In this document: piece by piece, positions 55,861 through 64,000 of the stretch
Numbering within the stretch: the first letter of the stretch is position 1
How the letters are laid out: every line of letters starts with the position of its first letter
Assembly: GCF_001654925.1 (NCBI RefSeq)
Contig: NZ_LXER01000017.1
Location: 124,001 to 188,000 of the forward strand
DNA length: 64,000 bases
From: Buttiauxella brennerae ATCC 51605
Lineage (GTDB): Bacteria; Pseudomonadota; Gammaproteobacteria; Enterobacterales; Enterobacteriaceae
Reading direction: 5' to 3'
Made by a program: the position numbers and the translations under genes
Notes under the pieces: generated by a model
What the model saw: only the letters and a program-made list of their open reading frames with translations
What the model was told of the DNA's origin: nothing
Databases searched by the model: none

Positions 55861-57234
55861 ATGCAGAAGTACTTTGTTGAAGCCCGCCAACTGCTCGCGT
55901 TGGCGATACCCGTGATCCTCGCGCAAATCGCACAAACCTCGATGGGCTTTGTCGATACCGTGATGGCCGGTGGCTACAGCGCAACCGATATGGCCGCAGT
56001 GGCAATCGGTACCTCTATCTGGCTGCCCGCCATTCTCTTCGGCCACGGTTTATTGATGGCGCTAACGCCCACCGTCGCACAACTCAACGGCTCTGGCCGT
56101 CGTGAGCGTATCGCTCACCAAATTCGTCAAGGTTTCTGGCTGGCGGGGATTGTCTCCGTGCTTATCATGGTTGTCCTGTGGAACGCAGGCCATATTATTC
56201 ATGCCATGAAAGATATTGATCCGCAGCTTGCTGATAAAGCCGTGGGCTATTTGCGCGCGCTGCTGTGGGGCGTCCCGGGCTACTTATTCTTCCAGGTGGC
56301 ACGTAACCAGTGTGAAGGTCTGGCAAAAACCAAACCCGGTATGGTGATGGGCTTTATCGGCCTGCTGGTCAACATTCCGGTCAACTACATCTTTATTTAC
56401 GGCCACTTTGGTATGCCAGAACTCGGCGGTGTGGGTTGCGGTGTAGCAACAGCAGCAGTGTATTGGGTGATGTTTTTCTTCATGATTTCTTATGTACGAA
56501 AAGCACGCTCAATGCGCGATTTGAAACTGCCAAAAGGCTTTATCAAACCTGACTGGAAAGTGATGTATCGCCTGACCCAGCTGGGCATGCCGATTGCGCT
56601 GGCGCTGTTCTTTGAAGTGACGCTTTTCGCGGTCGTGGCACTGCTAGTCGCACCACTGGGGATTGTGAACGTGGCAGGCCACCAGATTGCCCTGAACTTC
56701 AGCTCGCTGATGTTCGTCTTGCCAATGTCACTTTCAGCAGCAGTCACTATTCGCGTAGGCTTCCGTCTGGGCCAGGGCTCAACACTTGATGCGCAAACCG
56801 CAGCCTGGACCGGTATTGGGGTTGGTATGTGTATGGCGACGCTGACTGCCATCTTCACGATTGTGATGCGCGAACACATCGCCCTGCTCTACAACAGCAA
56901 CCCAGAAGTTGTCGCGCTGGCGGCTCACCTGATGCTACTGGCGGCGGTTTACCAGCTTTCCGATTCCGTGCAGGTTATCGGCAGCGGTGTACTGCGTGGT
57001 TATAAAGACACTCGCTCAATTTTCTTTATCACTTTTATCGCCTACTGGGTGCTGGGATTACCAAGCGGATACATTCTGGCGCTGACCGATTGGATTGTTG
57101 AACCGATGGGCCCAGCTGGTTTCTGGACTGGCTTTATTATCGGTTTGACGTCGGCTGCGATTATGATGATGTTCAGAATGCGCTGGTTACAACGCCAGCC
57201 TTCGATGACGATTTTGCATCGCGCTGCGCGATAA
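55861..57234 (+). CDS. mdtK: MATE-family multidrug exporter MdtK (NorM)
   Basis: 457-residue Na+-coupled efflux protein with twelve helices in two homologous halves. The first begins [28 protein letters not shown] (in outline); the conserved acidic residue of helix 1 region and [22 protein letters not shown] late in the second half are present. E. coli MdtK exports fluoroquinolones, acriflavine and some steroids or dipeptides. Length equals E. coli MdtK. A strong terminator follows and tRNA-Val genes come next, as in E. coli. Confidence 0.95.
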   Translation: MQKYFVEARQLLALAIPVILAQIAQTSMGFVDTVMAGGYSATDMAAVAIGTSIWLPAILFGHGLLMALTPTVAQLNGSGRRERIAHQIRQGFWLAGIVSVLIMVVLWNAGHIIHAMKDIDPQLADKAVGYLRALLWGVPGYLFFQVARNQCEGLAKTKPGMVMGFIGLLVNIPVNYIFIYGHFGMPELGGVGCGVATAAVYWVMFFFMISYVRKARSMRDLKLPKGFIKPDWKVMYRLTQLGMPIALALFFEVTLFAVVALLVAPLGIVNVAGHQIALNFSSLMFVLPMSLSAAVTIRVGFRLGQGSTLDAQTAAWTGIGVGMCMATLTAIFTIVMREHIALLYNSNPEVVALAAHLMLLAAVYQLSDSVQVIGSGVLRGYKDTRSIFFITFIAYWVLGLPSGYILALTDWIVEPMGPAGFWTGFIIGLTSAAIMMMFRMRWLQRQPSMTILHRAAR

Positions 57235-57240
57235 ACGTGA

Positions 57241-57268
57241 ATAGCCGCCATAATGGCGGCTATTTTTC
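57241..57268 (+). terminator. Intrinsic terminator after mdtK
   Basis: Perfect nine-base arms ATAGCCGCC and GGCGGCTAT around ATAAT, followed by TTTTCC. Confidence 0.85.
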
Positions 57269-57387
57269 CATCGACTTGCGCAGTTGCGCAGCAAACGAGT
57301 GAAATATGGAAGAAAATTACCGTTTAACCCTTGCAAGGTTTGAGGGCTGCCGCTAATATTCGTCCCCGTTGTCTCAGACAACACAGT

Positions 57388-57464
57388 GCGTCCGTAGCTC
57401 AGTTGGTTAGAGCACTACCTTGACATGGTAGGGGTCGGTGGTTCGAGTCCACTCGGACGCACCA
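57388..57464 (+). tRNA. valV: tRNA-Val (GAC), first copy
   Basis: 77 bases including the encoded CCA. The acceptor stem GCGTCCG pairs with CGGACGC, the anticodon loop TTGACAT has anticodon GAC, and the T-arm GTTCGAGTCC is canonical. In E. coli valV and valW lie at this place. Confidence 0.96.
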
Positions 57465-57506
57465 TTTTCTCGTTTTACCGCAGTACGTAATACCGCAACA
57501 AACAGT

Positions 57507-57583
57507 GCGTCCGTAGCTCAGTTGGTTAGAGCACTACCTTGACATGGTAGGGGTCGGTGGTTCGAGTCCACTCGGACGCACCA
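57507..57583 (+). tRNA. valW: tRNA-Val (GAC), second copy
   Basis: Identical in sequence to the first tRNA-Val gene and separated from it by 42 bases, so the two probably form one transcript that is processed. CCA is encoded. No attachment-site duplicate or integrase is seen on its 3' side. Confidence 0.96.
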
Positions 57584-57749
57584 TTTATAAAGAAACATTC
57601 CAGAACCATCCCTTCTGTTTTAAAACCCAATCCTTCGATAAAAATTCCAATACATTCATATTTTAGCTTTCTGACTTCTGTGCAACAGGTTTGCTGCTTA
57701 GTGTTTTCAGACAGGCGTGTACCAGCCTCCTTGCGAAGGCTGCGAATAA

Positions 57750-59717
57750 TTAGCTACCGATGACGCCGCCATCCGCCTTTATAATCACCACCGTGGAAGA
57801 ACGCGGGCGACCATTTTTGTCACCGTCAGGCCAGCTGGAAACAGCAGTCGGGTTTGCCGGGTCGCTGATATCATCGCCGGGCTCACCTGGGTGCTGAATA
57901 TTAATAAACAGCGTGCGGTTATCTGGTGTAAAGGCAATGCCAGTTATCTCGCAACCGCGTGGTCCGGTGAGGAAGCGGCGATATTCGTTGGTGCCAGGGA
58001 TGGTGGCAAGCATCTGGTTATTGCCCATTCCCTCGTAGGCTTTTTTGTTGATGGTACTGGATGAGACATCCGTCTGAAGCCACAACACGCCGCGATGGTC
58101 GAACGACAACCCATCTGCGCTGCCAAATTCGTCCCCCTTCATTGAGCCTTTGGTTGTTTCATCCGCCCCATCCGGCTTGCCGCCTAACACCAGAATATCC
58201 CACTTAAAAGTGGTTGATGCTGGATCACTGTTCTCCTCGCGCCAGTGCATAATGTGCCCATAAACATTATTGGCGCGTGGGTTGGCGGCATCTATCGGGG
58301 CTTTGCCCTCTTTACCGCGATCGCTGTTATTGGTTAAGGTGCAATAAACGCTACCCGCCGTATGGGTATCGACAGCTATCCACTCCGGTCGGTCCATTTT
58401 CGTTGCGCCTACCACATCGGCCGCCAGACGTGTTTTTATCAGCAACTCAGCCTGGCTTGCGAAACCGTTACTCTCATCAAGACCCGCTTGCCCGTGAACC
58501 AGTGGCAACCAGTTACCGCTGCCATCGTCATTAAATTTTGCGACATACAGCGTGCCATCAGAGAGCAGGTCCATAGCCGATGCGCGGTTGCTGGCATCGT
58601 ATTTATTCGCTGAGACAAATTTATAGATGTATTCGAATTTCTGATCATCCCCCATATAAGCAACAACACGGTTATCGGCGGCCAAAGTCACAGCCGCACC
58701 TTCATGCTTAAAGCGCCCTAAAGCCGTGTGTTTACGTGGGGTTGATGCCGGATTATAAGGGTCGATTTCCACCACCCAGCCGAATCGGTTAGGTTCATTA
58801 GGTGTGGCATCAACGCTAAAGCGCGGATCAGCTTCGCTCCAGCGGTAGGAGTCGTCGCTGCTGCTGATGCCATAGCGTTTTTCGAGCGCGTTCGGCGCGG
58901 CTTTCTTAACGAAAATATCCGACCAGTTCTCTTCGCAAGTCAGATAAGTGCCCCATGGCGTATGCCCATTGGCACAGTTTTGCATGGTACCAAGCACCGT
59001 TTCACCCTGCGGGTCGGCTGCGGTTTTCATCAGGTCGTGATGTCTGGCGGGCCCGGTCAACGTCATCGGGGTATTCACGGTGATGCGACATGCAAATTCA
59101 GAGGGCCGGACGACCGTCCAACCTCCCCCCTCTTTTTTCACCTCGATAACCGAAATCCCCATCGCATTTTGCCCTTTGCGGACTTTATCCAGACTCCAGT
59201 TCGCCACACCGTCTTTAAACAGCAAACCGTTGTCGATATATTCATGGTTCATCGCCAGTAATCCGTGATGAGGGTCGTCGCTGCCCTGCGGCAGACCAAA
59301 CCACGCCATACCGTCATGGTGCATTCCCGCCTGAGCCGCCTGCTCATCAGTGGTGTTACTGCCATCTGTTTTAAACTCCGGCATATTGCCTTTTAAACCC
59401 ACCGCGTCGCCCCAGCGGTAAAACGGCCGAGCCACGTAACCTTCCGGTACGCGCACGGTATCGTCCGTCGAAACGGCAATGCTGGCAAAACCAAGTGAAG
59501 CAGGTCGCACCATGGCAGACTCGACGGCCCAGGCCGCCGGAGATTTCAACAGTGCGGGGAATGCCACCGCAGTTCCGGCAACCATACCGAGTTGCAGGAA
59601 TCTGCGGCGACTGACAAAAGCGTTGGCAACATCAGAGAAAACGGGGTTGGCGCTGCAATTGCTGATTTCGTCGTTATGTTCTTGTTTAAACAGCGGCTTA
59701 AGAGGTCTGCTCATCAT
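57750..59717 (-). CDS. PhoX-type (DUF839) Tat-exported phosphatase-like protein
   Basis: 655-residue protein with a twin-arginine signal: SRRRFLQLGMVAGTAVAFPALL near residues 35-57, then AWA. It is thus exported folded, probably to the periplasm. The body is a PhoX/DUF839 beta-propeller with TCEENWSD, AMNHEYIDNG and WLQTDVSSS segments typical of the family, whose studied members are Ca/Fe alkaline phosphatases. Phosphatase activity here is not certain. Start codons at 59717 and 59714 are adjacent, the second better spaced from AGGAAG. It stands next to the tRNA-Val pair, with no partner genes. Confidence 0.88.
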   Translation of the reverse strand: MMSRPLKPLFKQEHNDEISNCSANPVFSDVANAFVSRRRFLQLGMVAGTAVAFPALLKSPAAWAVESAMVRPASLGFASIAVSTDDTVRVPEGYVARPFYRWGDAVGLKGNMPEFKTDGSNTTDEQAAQAGMHHDGMAWFGLPQGSDDPHHGLLAMNHEYIDNGLLFKDGVANWSLDKVRKGQNAMGISVIEVKKEGGGWTVVRPSEFACRITVNTPMTLTGPARHHDLMKTAADPQGETVLGTMQNCANGHTPWGTYLTCEENWSDIFVKKAAPNALEKRYGISSSDDSYRWSEADPRFSVDATPNEPNRFGWVVEIDPYNPASTPRKHTALGRFKHEGAAVTLAADNRVVAYMGDDQKFEYIYKFVSANKYDASNRASAMDLLSDGTLYVAKFNDDGSGNWLPLVHGQAGLDESNGFASQAELLIKTRLAADVVGATKMDRPEWIAVDTHTAGSVYCTLTNNSDRGKEGKAPIDAANPRANNVYGHIMHWREENSDPASTTFKWDILVLGGKPDGADETTKGSMKGDEFGSADGLSFDHRGVLWLQTDVSSSTINKKAYEGMGNNQMLATIPGTNEYRRFLTGPRGCEITGIAFTPDNRTLFINIQHPGEPGDDISDPANPTAVSSWPDGDKNGRPRSSTVVIIKADGGVIGS

Positions 59718-59889
59718 GGCTTCCTGTCGATATTGTTATCAGAAGTCAGCAGTGTAAGAAGGATTTGTTACAGATTTATAACAACAGGCGATTGAAAAGG
59801 ATGGATTACCGGGCGGAAATAGCCCGGCAACAAAGAGCTTTCTGATGAATGCCCTTTCGATAATGGGTGCAATTCACCCACACAGCAAC

Positions 59890-60876
59890 TTATCCGTGGC
59901 CGTTTAAAACAGCCAGAGAAGCTTCGCATTCAGTTTTAATTTCGCAATGAAGCAACGGTGCGCGAGCAATAAACTTCCGCACTGTTTCCCGGTCCGGCGT
60001 GGCAGCTAATGCCCCTTTTTGCGTGGTGACCAGTGCACCGCACGCGCTAGCCTGCGCGAGGGTTTGCTGGAGTTGAGTCAGCGTTTGCGGCATTTGCCCT
60101 TCAGCAATACTCGCCAGCAACCCGGCAACAAAGCCATCTCCAGCACCCGTGGTATCGACACTTTCGACTATATAGCCGCCAAATTCGATAACCTGATCGC
60201 GCCATAAAACCAGTGCGCCTTTCGCACCGAAAGTAATGACTTTCAGGCTGGCGGGTAGCATTTTCAGAGCCTTTATTGCCTGCGAATATTCACGGGTTCC
60301 CACCAGCCAGTACCACTCTTCTTCCGATAATTTCAGAATATCGGCCTGCAGGGCAAAATGGCGAACGGTGGTCAGCATCGTCTTGCGGTCGGGCCACATC
60401 TGTTCGCGTAAATTCACATCAAAACTGAGCAGGCCACCCGCTTGCTTAATCTTCCCGATTGCACAAGCAAGTGTCTGGCGGCACTGTGTTGCCACCAGCG
60501 CCAGCGAACAAAAATGCAGAATATCGGCGCTAAATTCCGGCAACGCTTCCGGGGTGACAAACTGATCGGCAGACGGGTTCACTAAAAATGTAAATTCACG
60601 CTCGCCATCTTGCCCCAGTGATACTAAAACCGTGCTGGTGCGATGCTGGCTGTCCATCTGAAGATGTTGTGTCGTCACGCCATATTCATTGAGCGTGCGT
60701 TGCAAGAAATGGCCAAAAGCGTCGTCACCTACCCGGCCAATAAAACCGCTTTGATAGCCAAGCCGCGCACATCCCACCGCGACATTAAACGGTGCGCCAC
60801 CCGCACAGGCACGATATTGCATGTCCGCAAGCGGTAATAAATCCACCACTGCATCACCAAACGTCCAGATATTCAT
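59890..60876 (-). CDS. Fructokinase of the sucrose operon
   Basis: 328-residue PfkB/ribokinase-family kinase that phosphorylates the fructose released from sucrose to fructose-6-phosphate. The first signature GGAPFNVAVGCARLG is near residues 27-41 and the second, DTTGAGDGFVAGL, near 250-262, carries the catalytic aspartate. It is of ScrK/CscK type. The start is the ATG at 60876 after GAGGATCT; an upstream in-frame ATG at 60891 lacks a ribosome site. Last gene of the minus-strand operon, 29 bases after the porin. Confidence 0.9.
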   Translation of the reverse strand: MNIWTFGDAVVDLLPLADMQYRACAGGAPFNVAVGCARLGYQSGFIGRVGDDAFGHFLQRTLNEYGVTTQHLQMDSQHRTSTVLVSLGQDGEREFTFLVNPSADQFVTPEALPEFSADILHFCSLALVATQCRQTLACAIGKIKQAGGLLSFDVNLREQMWPDRKTMLTTVRHFALQADILKLSEEEWYWLVGTREYSQAIKALKMLPASLKVITFGAKGALVLWRDQVIEFGGYIVESVDTTGAGDGFVAGLLASIAEGQMPQTLTQLQQTLAQASACGALVTTQKGALAATPDRETVRKFIARAPLLHCEIKTECEASLAVLNGHG

Positions 60877-60905
60877 TACAGATCCTCGCAAATAGTGGTC
60901 ACTTT

Positions 60906-62243
60906 TTAGAACAGATATTTAAAACGCAGACGCGCACCGTATCGTGGTTGATGGTCCGCATGATCTTCTGCTGATGAATCAAGCCAGGAGGCATAAGCCC
61001 CAAGGTAAATATTGAAATTGGGCATATCCATAATATTGGGTAATTGCCAGGAGGTGTGAAGAGTGTGAATATCGTAATTACCCGGTGCGAGAATGGCGCA
61101 ATCACTGTCGCATTCACCACTGACGCCTGCGATATTAAAATCAGATATTTTGTTATGCGCATAAATATAGCCAAGCTCTACGCGATGCCAGAGCGCATTA
61201 ATCCCGGCACTGAAATCCTGTTCTTCTTGCGCATCCATATAGGCCGTATTCAGATTAACAACCACGCCATCTTGTGGATTGTTTTTTAGCGTATTCCAGC
61301 TCATCGTCAGGCCGTAACCTGTACGCCCGGATTGGTCGTGCCAGTTTCCGGCCTCATCGTGATAACCGTAAGCATTGTTGACCAGGTTGGTTTCCATCGC
61401 GGCTGCAACAGAGTAGTCACCCGAGCGCCAGGCAATAACCGGGCGAACGTAAACTACATTTTTCTGGTTATCAAGTTCGGTGCCATGGTAACGCTGGTCG
61501 ACGTACAGTGAACTGCCGTCTTCTATCAGGGTGTTGAGTTCCAGATACCAGTTATCCAGCGTCTGGCTAAACAACAGGTTCCCACCGCTGTTACTGCGCC
61601 CGCGCGCTTCTTTCATCATATAGATGTAGCCATAACCATCGCTGTAAAGGTCGTTGGCGGTATTCCCGGAGTACTCGATAAAAGTGTCTTGATTAAGCGG
61701 GAACATGTCATAGGCTTCAAAACGCCCGACCTTCACCAGCCAGTCTTTCTGTTGCCCAAAGTAAAATGCAGCATCATCAAGGTTCATTTTTCCGTTCATA
61801 TCCGCCAGCGGTTGTACGGTAAACCCGGCGTATTGGCCGTTGGTCGAATGCTGTACGCCGTCGATGCCTAATAATATTCGCCCGTTAATATCCCAGCGTT
61901 CTTTATCTCCCGGTGCCCAGTTTTTATTTGCACTGGTTTTAACGGATGTCAGGCTGCCGGTGCGGCTGGCACCATCGAGGTTAAATTCAACGTCACCATA
62001 AAACTTTAATTGCGCGTCGTTATTTAAAGCGACCACAGGCACAATCGTTTTATTCTCTTTTACAATTACGGGCGTTTGTTTTAGTTGGGTAATTTCAGAC
62101 TCAGCTTTATCCGCCCGTTTTTCTGCATCCTGCAAACGCTGCTCAAGTAATGCAAACCGTTGTTCTGTTGTTAAAGAAGACTGAGAAAAACCCGAGGCAG
62201 AGTAAAAACTGGCGCACAGCACCAGTCCGATTTTTATTTTCAT
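60906..62243 (-). CDS. Sugar-specific outer-membrane porin, ScrY/RafY type
   Basis: 445-residue porin. A signal peptide of about 20 residues (ending SGFS) is followed by a predicted N-terminal coiled coil (LLEQRLQDAEKRADKAESEI), as in ScrY and RafY, then beta-barrel strands with many aromatic residues, ending FKYLF with the terminal phenylalanine required for outer-membrane assembly. RafY, the raffinose/glycan porin, seems the closest type. It would let sucrose or larger oligosaccharides reach the symporter. Two cysteines (GECDSDCA) form a likely disulfide. No CscR/ScrR regulator is in the window. Confidence 0.88.
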   Translation of the reverse strand: MKIKIGLVLCASFYSASGFSQSSLTTEQRFALLEQRLQDAEKRADKAESEITQLKQTPVIVKENKTIVPVVALNNDAQLKFYGDVEFNLDGASRTGSLTSVKTSANKNWAPGDKERWDINGRILLGIDGVQHSTNGQYAGFTVQPLADMNGKMNLDDAAFYFGQQKDWLVKVGRFEAYDMFPLNQDTFIEYSGNTANDLYSDGYGYIYMMKEARGRSNSGGNLLFSQTLDNWYLELNTLIEDGSSLYVDQRYHGTELDNQKNVVYVRPVIAWRSGDYSVAAAMETNLVNNAYGYHDEAGNWHDQSGRTGYGLTMSWNTLKNNPQDGVVVNLNTAYMDAQEEQDFSAGINALWHRVELGYIYAHNKISDFNIAGVSGECDSDCAILAPGNYDIHTLHTSWQLPNIMDMPNFNIYLGAYASWLDSSAEDHADHQPRYGARLRFKYLF

Positions 62244-62285
62244 CGAATTAACCTTTGCTTATTATTATAAAATAATACTGCCGAG

Positions 62286-62317
62286 TGACGCCCGCCCCCA
62301 TTTCACTGCGGGCGTCA
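62286..62317. terminator. Intercistronic hairpin in the sucrose operon
   Basis: Perfect ten-base arms TGACGCCCGC and GCGGGCGTCA around a 12-base loop, between the GH32 gene (stop at 62329) and the porin gene. On the minus strand no long T-run follows, so it may set relative expression by partial termination or mRNA protection. Confidence 0.55.
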
Positions 62318-62328
62318 TTTTTATTAAA

Positions 62329-63756
62329 TTACTCTAAATGCCATGCGCCGCATTTTTTAAGCACCGCCTCTCCGCTCCAGGCAAATATATCCAGCTTGCG
62401 TGATTCCGGATAAATACGGCTGCTGAGACAGGCTTCACCATCATTCACAAAAACTTCTACCGAAGAACTGTCGAAGAAGACCCGCAGGCTTAGCGTGGTG
62501 CTTTGCGGTAACGGAACGCTGCGCTGCCCGCAAAGCCCCAACTGCGGGTAATGCCGTTCCAGCACCAGGCGTTGCGCCTGGGCGTCAACATACAGTCGCA
62601 TCCCCTCTTCCAGCGCGATACCAAACTGCTCAGCGTTGCTGGCCGATAAATCCCACTCGAGGATAACTTCTGTTGTTTCACACTCATCCATCACCCGCAA
62701 CGCCTTATTTTTGAGTGTGTTCACAGGCCAGTTTTGCCAGCTGCGCCGCAGACTCTCAAGTTCCCTTGCCGGGCGCATTTGCAGGCGATTGTCGGCCGTG
62801 AGTGTCAGTTCACGCGGTAAAGTGAGCATGCCAGCCCAACCGTCTTGTTGCTCTGGCAGCGGCGATTCCCACATTGCCATCCAGCCGATGACGATGCGGC
62901 GACCATCCGGCGTCAGGAAACTTTGCGGCGCATAAAAATCGTGGCCGTGATCCATCTCCTGAAATGCACTTTGCTGGCTGAACGCTTCGCCAGGTTGCCA
63001 CTGCCCCACCAGATAACCGCTCTGGAACAGATTGCGGTTGTCGTAGCCACGCGCCTCCATTCCCTGCGGGGAAAACATCAGGACTTGTTTACCGTTAAGG
63101 GTAAAGAAATCCGGGCACTCCCACATAAAGCCCATCCCTTCCTGAGCCTCAGCCAACAGCCCGGCATCTTCCCAGTGGTGCAAATCGTCCGAGCGATAGA
63201 GTCGTACCTGGCCGGTGTCACCCACACGAGCGCCCACCACCATGTACCATGTCTCTCCTTCACGCCACACCTTCGGGTCACGGAAGTGGTGCAACCCGGC
63301 TGGCGTATCAATAACTTGCCCGTGGCGCGTAAACCCGATGCCGTCTTTGCTGGTAGCCAGGCATTGAACCTGGTAGAGGTTATCGTCGCTTGCCGGGTCG
63401 CCATGATATTTATGTCCGGTGTAGACAAGCGCCAGTTCGTCGCCATTGACCACGGCTGAACCGGAGAAGCAGCCATCTTTATCTTCCGGCCCTTCCGGTG
63501 CCAGGGCGACGGGTAAATGTTCCCAGTGCAACAGGTCTCGGCTTCGGGCGTGCCCCCAGTGCATCGGCCCCCATTGTGTGGAATAGGGGTGATGCTGGTA
63601 AAACGCGTGAAACCAGCCATCGAACCACACCAGCCCGTTAGGGTCATTCATCCAGCCTGCTCGCGCCGCCAGATGGTAATGCGGATACCAGCGCATGTTC
63701 ATCCGCTCGCGTTTTGCGTTCAGTTCCTGCTCGGCATTGGCAATTAATAACGTCAT
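62329..63756 (-). CDS. cscA: Sucrose hydrolase, GH32 (CscA/RafD type)
   Basis: 475-residue glycoside hydrolase family 32 invertase. The nucleophile aspartate is in GWMNDPNGL near residue 38, the transition-state stabiliser in HFRDPKVW, and the acid/base in FMWECPDFF. It aligns with E. coli CscA (477) over its full length. In this operon the partner is a proton symporter rather than a PTS permease, so the substrate is free sucrose. The ATG at 63756 follows GAGTGAATTGTT. The C-terminal beta-sandwich (SSVEVFVNDGEACLSSRIYP) is intact. Confidence 0.93.
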   Translation of the reverse strand: MTLLIANAEQELNAKRERMNMRWYPHYHLAARAGWMNDPNGLVWFDGWFHAFYQHHPYSTQWGPMHWGHARSRDLLHWEHLPVALAPEGPEDKDGCFSGSAVVNGDELALVYTGHKYHGDPASDDNLYQVQCLATSKDGIGFTRHGQVIDTPAGLHHFRDPKVWREGETWYMVVGARVGDTGQVRLYRSDDLHHWEDAGLLAEAQEGMGFMWECPDFFTLNGKQVLMFSPQGMEARGYDNRNLFQSGYLVGQWQPGEAFSQQSAFQEMDHGHDFYAPQSFLTPDGRRIVIGWMAMWESPLPEQQDGWAGMLTLPRELTLTADNRLQMRPARELESLRRSWQNWPVNTLKNKALRVMDECETTEVILEWDLSASNAEQFGIALEEGMRLYVDAQAQRLVLERHYPQLGLCGQRSVPLPQSTTLSLRVFFDSSSVEVFVNDGEACLSSRIYPESRKLDIFAWSGEAVLKKCGAWHLE

Positions 63757-63777
63757 AACAATTCACTCTTTTTTCAT

Positions 63778-64000
63778 TCAGACGGCAGAGGGTTGCGACA
63801 GCAAACCTTCTGAAGTGGGCTTATTGCTGCGCAAAAGGAATATCGAGATAAAGGTGGTACAGAACACCATCAGCCCCATGATTAAGTAGGACTGGGCGAA
63901 CCCGTATTTTTCATAGCTGTACCCCGCCAGTGGCGACAACACCGCAGCAATGACGGAACTGGTACAGGCAAAGCCCACCAGGTAAAGCGTTGAAGAGAGG
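63778..64000 (-). CDS. cscB: Sucrose:H+ symporter (CscB type), C-terminal end only
   Basis: The last 74 codons of a LacY-family major facilitator, ending ...SEGLLSQPSAV. Two hydrophobic helices and the loop SYEKYGFAQSYLIMGLMV match the C-terminus of CscB/RafB-type oligosaccharide:H+ symporters. The N-terminal five sixths lie beyond 64000. Context with a GH32 hydrolase and fructokinase favours sucrose, though raffinose permeases are close relatives. The next gene starts 22 bases downstream. Confidence 0.8.
   Translation of the reverse strand, partial: LSSTLYLVGFACTSSVIAAVLSPLAGYSYEKYGFAQSYLIMGLMVFCTTFISIFLLRSNKPTSEGLLSQPSAV

Noticed and set aside
57388..57583. Tandem identical sequences as possible phage attachment duplication
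   Set aside because: Both copies are complete, foldable tRNA-Val genes that match the E. coli valV-valW pair; there is no integrase nearby.
57557..57763. 68-codon frame starting inside the second tRNA-Val
   Set aside because: It begins within a tRNA gene and lacks a ribosome site or similarity, so it is not a gene or integrase remnant.
1..64000. CRISPR arrays, toxin-antitoxin pairs or defence islands
   Set aside because: No regularly spaced repeats, nuclease/helicase defence genes or small paired toxin genes could be recognised. The repeats present are ERIC-type, palindromic terminator-like, or coding repeats.

Overview
The window is chromosomal DNA of an enterobacterium (family Enterobacteriaceae). 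Most of it follows the gene order of the Escherichia coli dcp-ydfG ... rsx-nth-dtpA ... slyA ... sodB-purR-cfa-ribE-mdtK-valVW segment, with products nearly the same length as their E. coli counterparts. It is not E. coli itself: several accessory blocks interrupt the shared order, ydhP and rspB are missing from their usual places, and ERIC-type repeats occur between genes. No prophage, integrase, transposase, CRISPR array or rRNA is visible.

Layout. 1-1554: 5' part of dcp. 1593-7480: an accessory purine-catabolic operon on the minus strand (guanine deaminase, two-subunit xanthine dehydrogenase, XdhC), inserted between dcp and ydfG. 7838-15272: ydfG, the GntR regulator rspR, and a minus-strand uronate operon (rspA mannonate dehydratase, an AT-rich uronate isomerase, a GPH symporter, the ydfI oxidoreductase) that would convert glucuronate to 2-keto-3-deoxygluconate. 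15454-18988: ynfA, ynfB, speG, ydgJ, cnu, ydgK. 19067-25292: rsxABCDGE-nth, the electron-transport complex that reduces SoxR, plus endonuclease III. 25911-39461: dtpA, gstA, pdxY, tyrS, pdxH, mliC, anmK, slyB, slyA, ydhIJK, sodC, ydhF, ydhL. 39627-43714: a truncated eptA-like gene abutting nemRA, then gloA, rnt, grxD. 44077-50869: mepH, sodB, ynhF, purR, punR, punC, cfa. 51075-54814: an accessory beta-glucoside operon (PTS EIIC, 6-phospho-beta-glucosidase, LacI repressor). 54868-57583: ribE, mdtK and two tRNA-Val genes. 57750-64000: a Tat-exported PhoX-type protein and a csc/raf-type sucrose operon (permease, GH32 hydrolase, porin, fructokinase) running off the right edge.

Themes. Purine metabolism recurs: PurR, the PunR/PunC nucleoside transport pair, and the guanine deaminase/xanthine dehydrogenase operon, whose promoter region carries two PurR-box-like palindromes. 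Three carbohydrate blocks (uronate, beta-glucoside, sucrose) are accessory insertions in a conserved backbone. Redox and electrophile defence is dense: rsx, sodB, sodC, nemRA, gloA, grxD and gstA.

Best leads. These are the purine operon with tandem PUR-like boxes; the complete second uronate pathway; the EptA membrane-domain fragment whose stop codon overlaps the nemR start; six full or shortened ERIC elements, three of them at successive gene junctions from tyrS to anmK; and SlyA-type 12-mers in front of slyA, cfa and ydfG. No entirely new defence or mobile system is evident.
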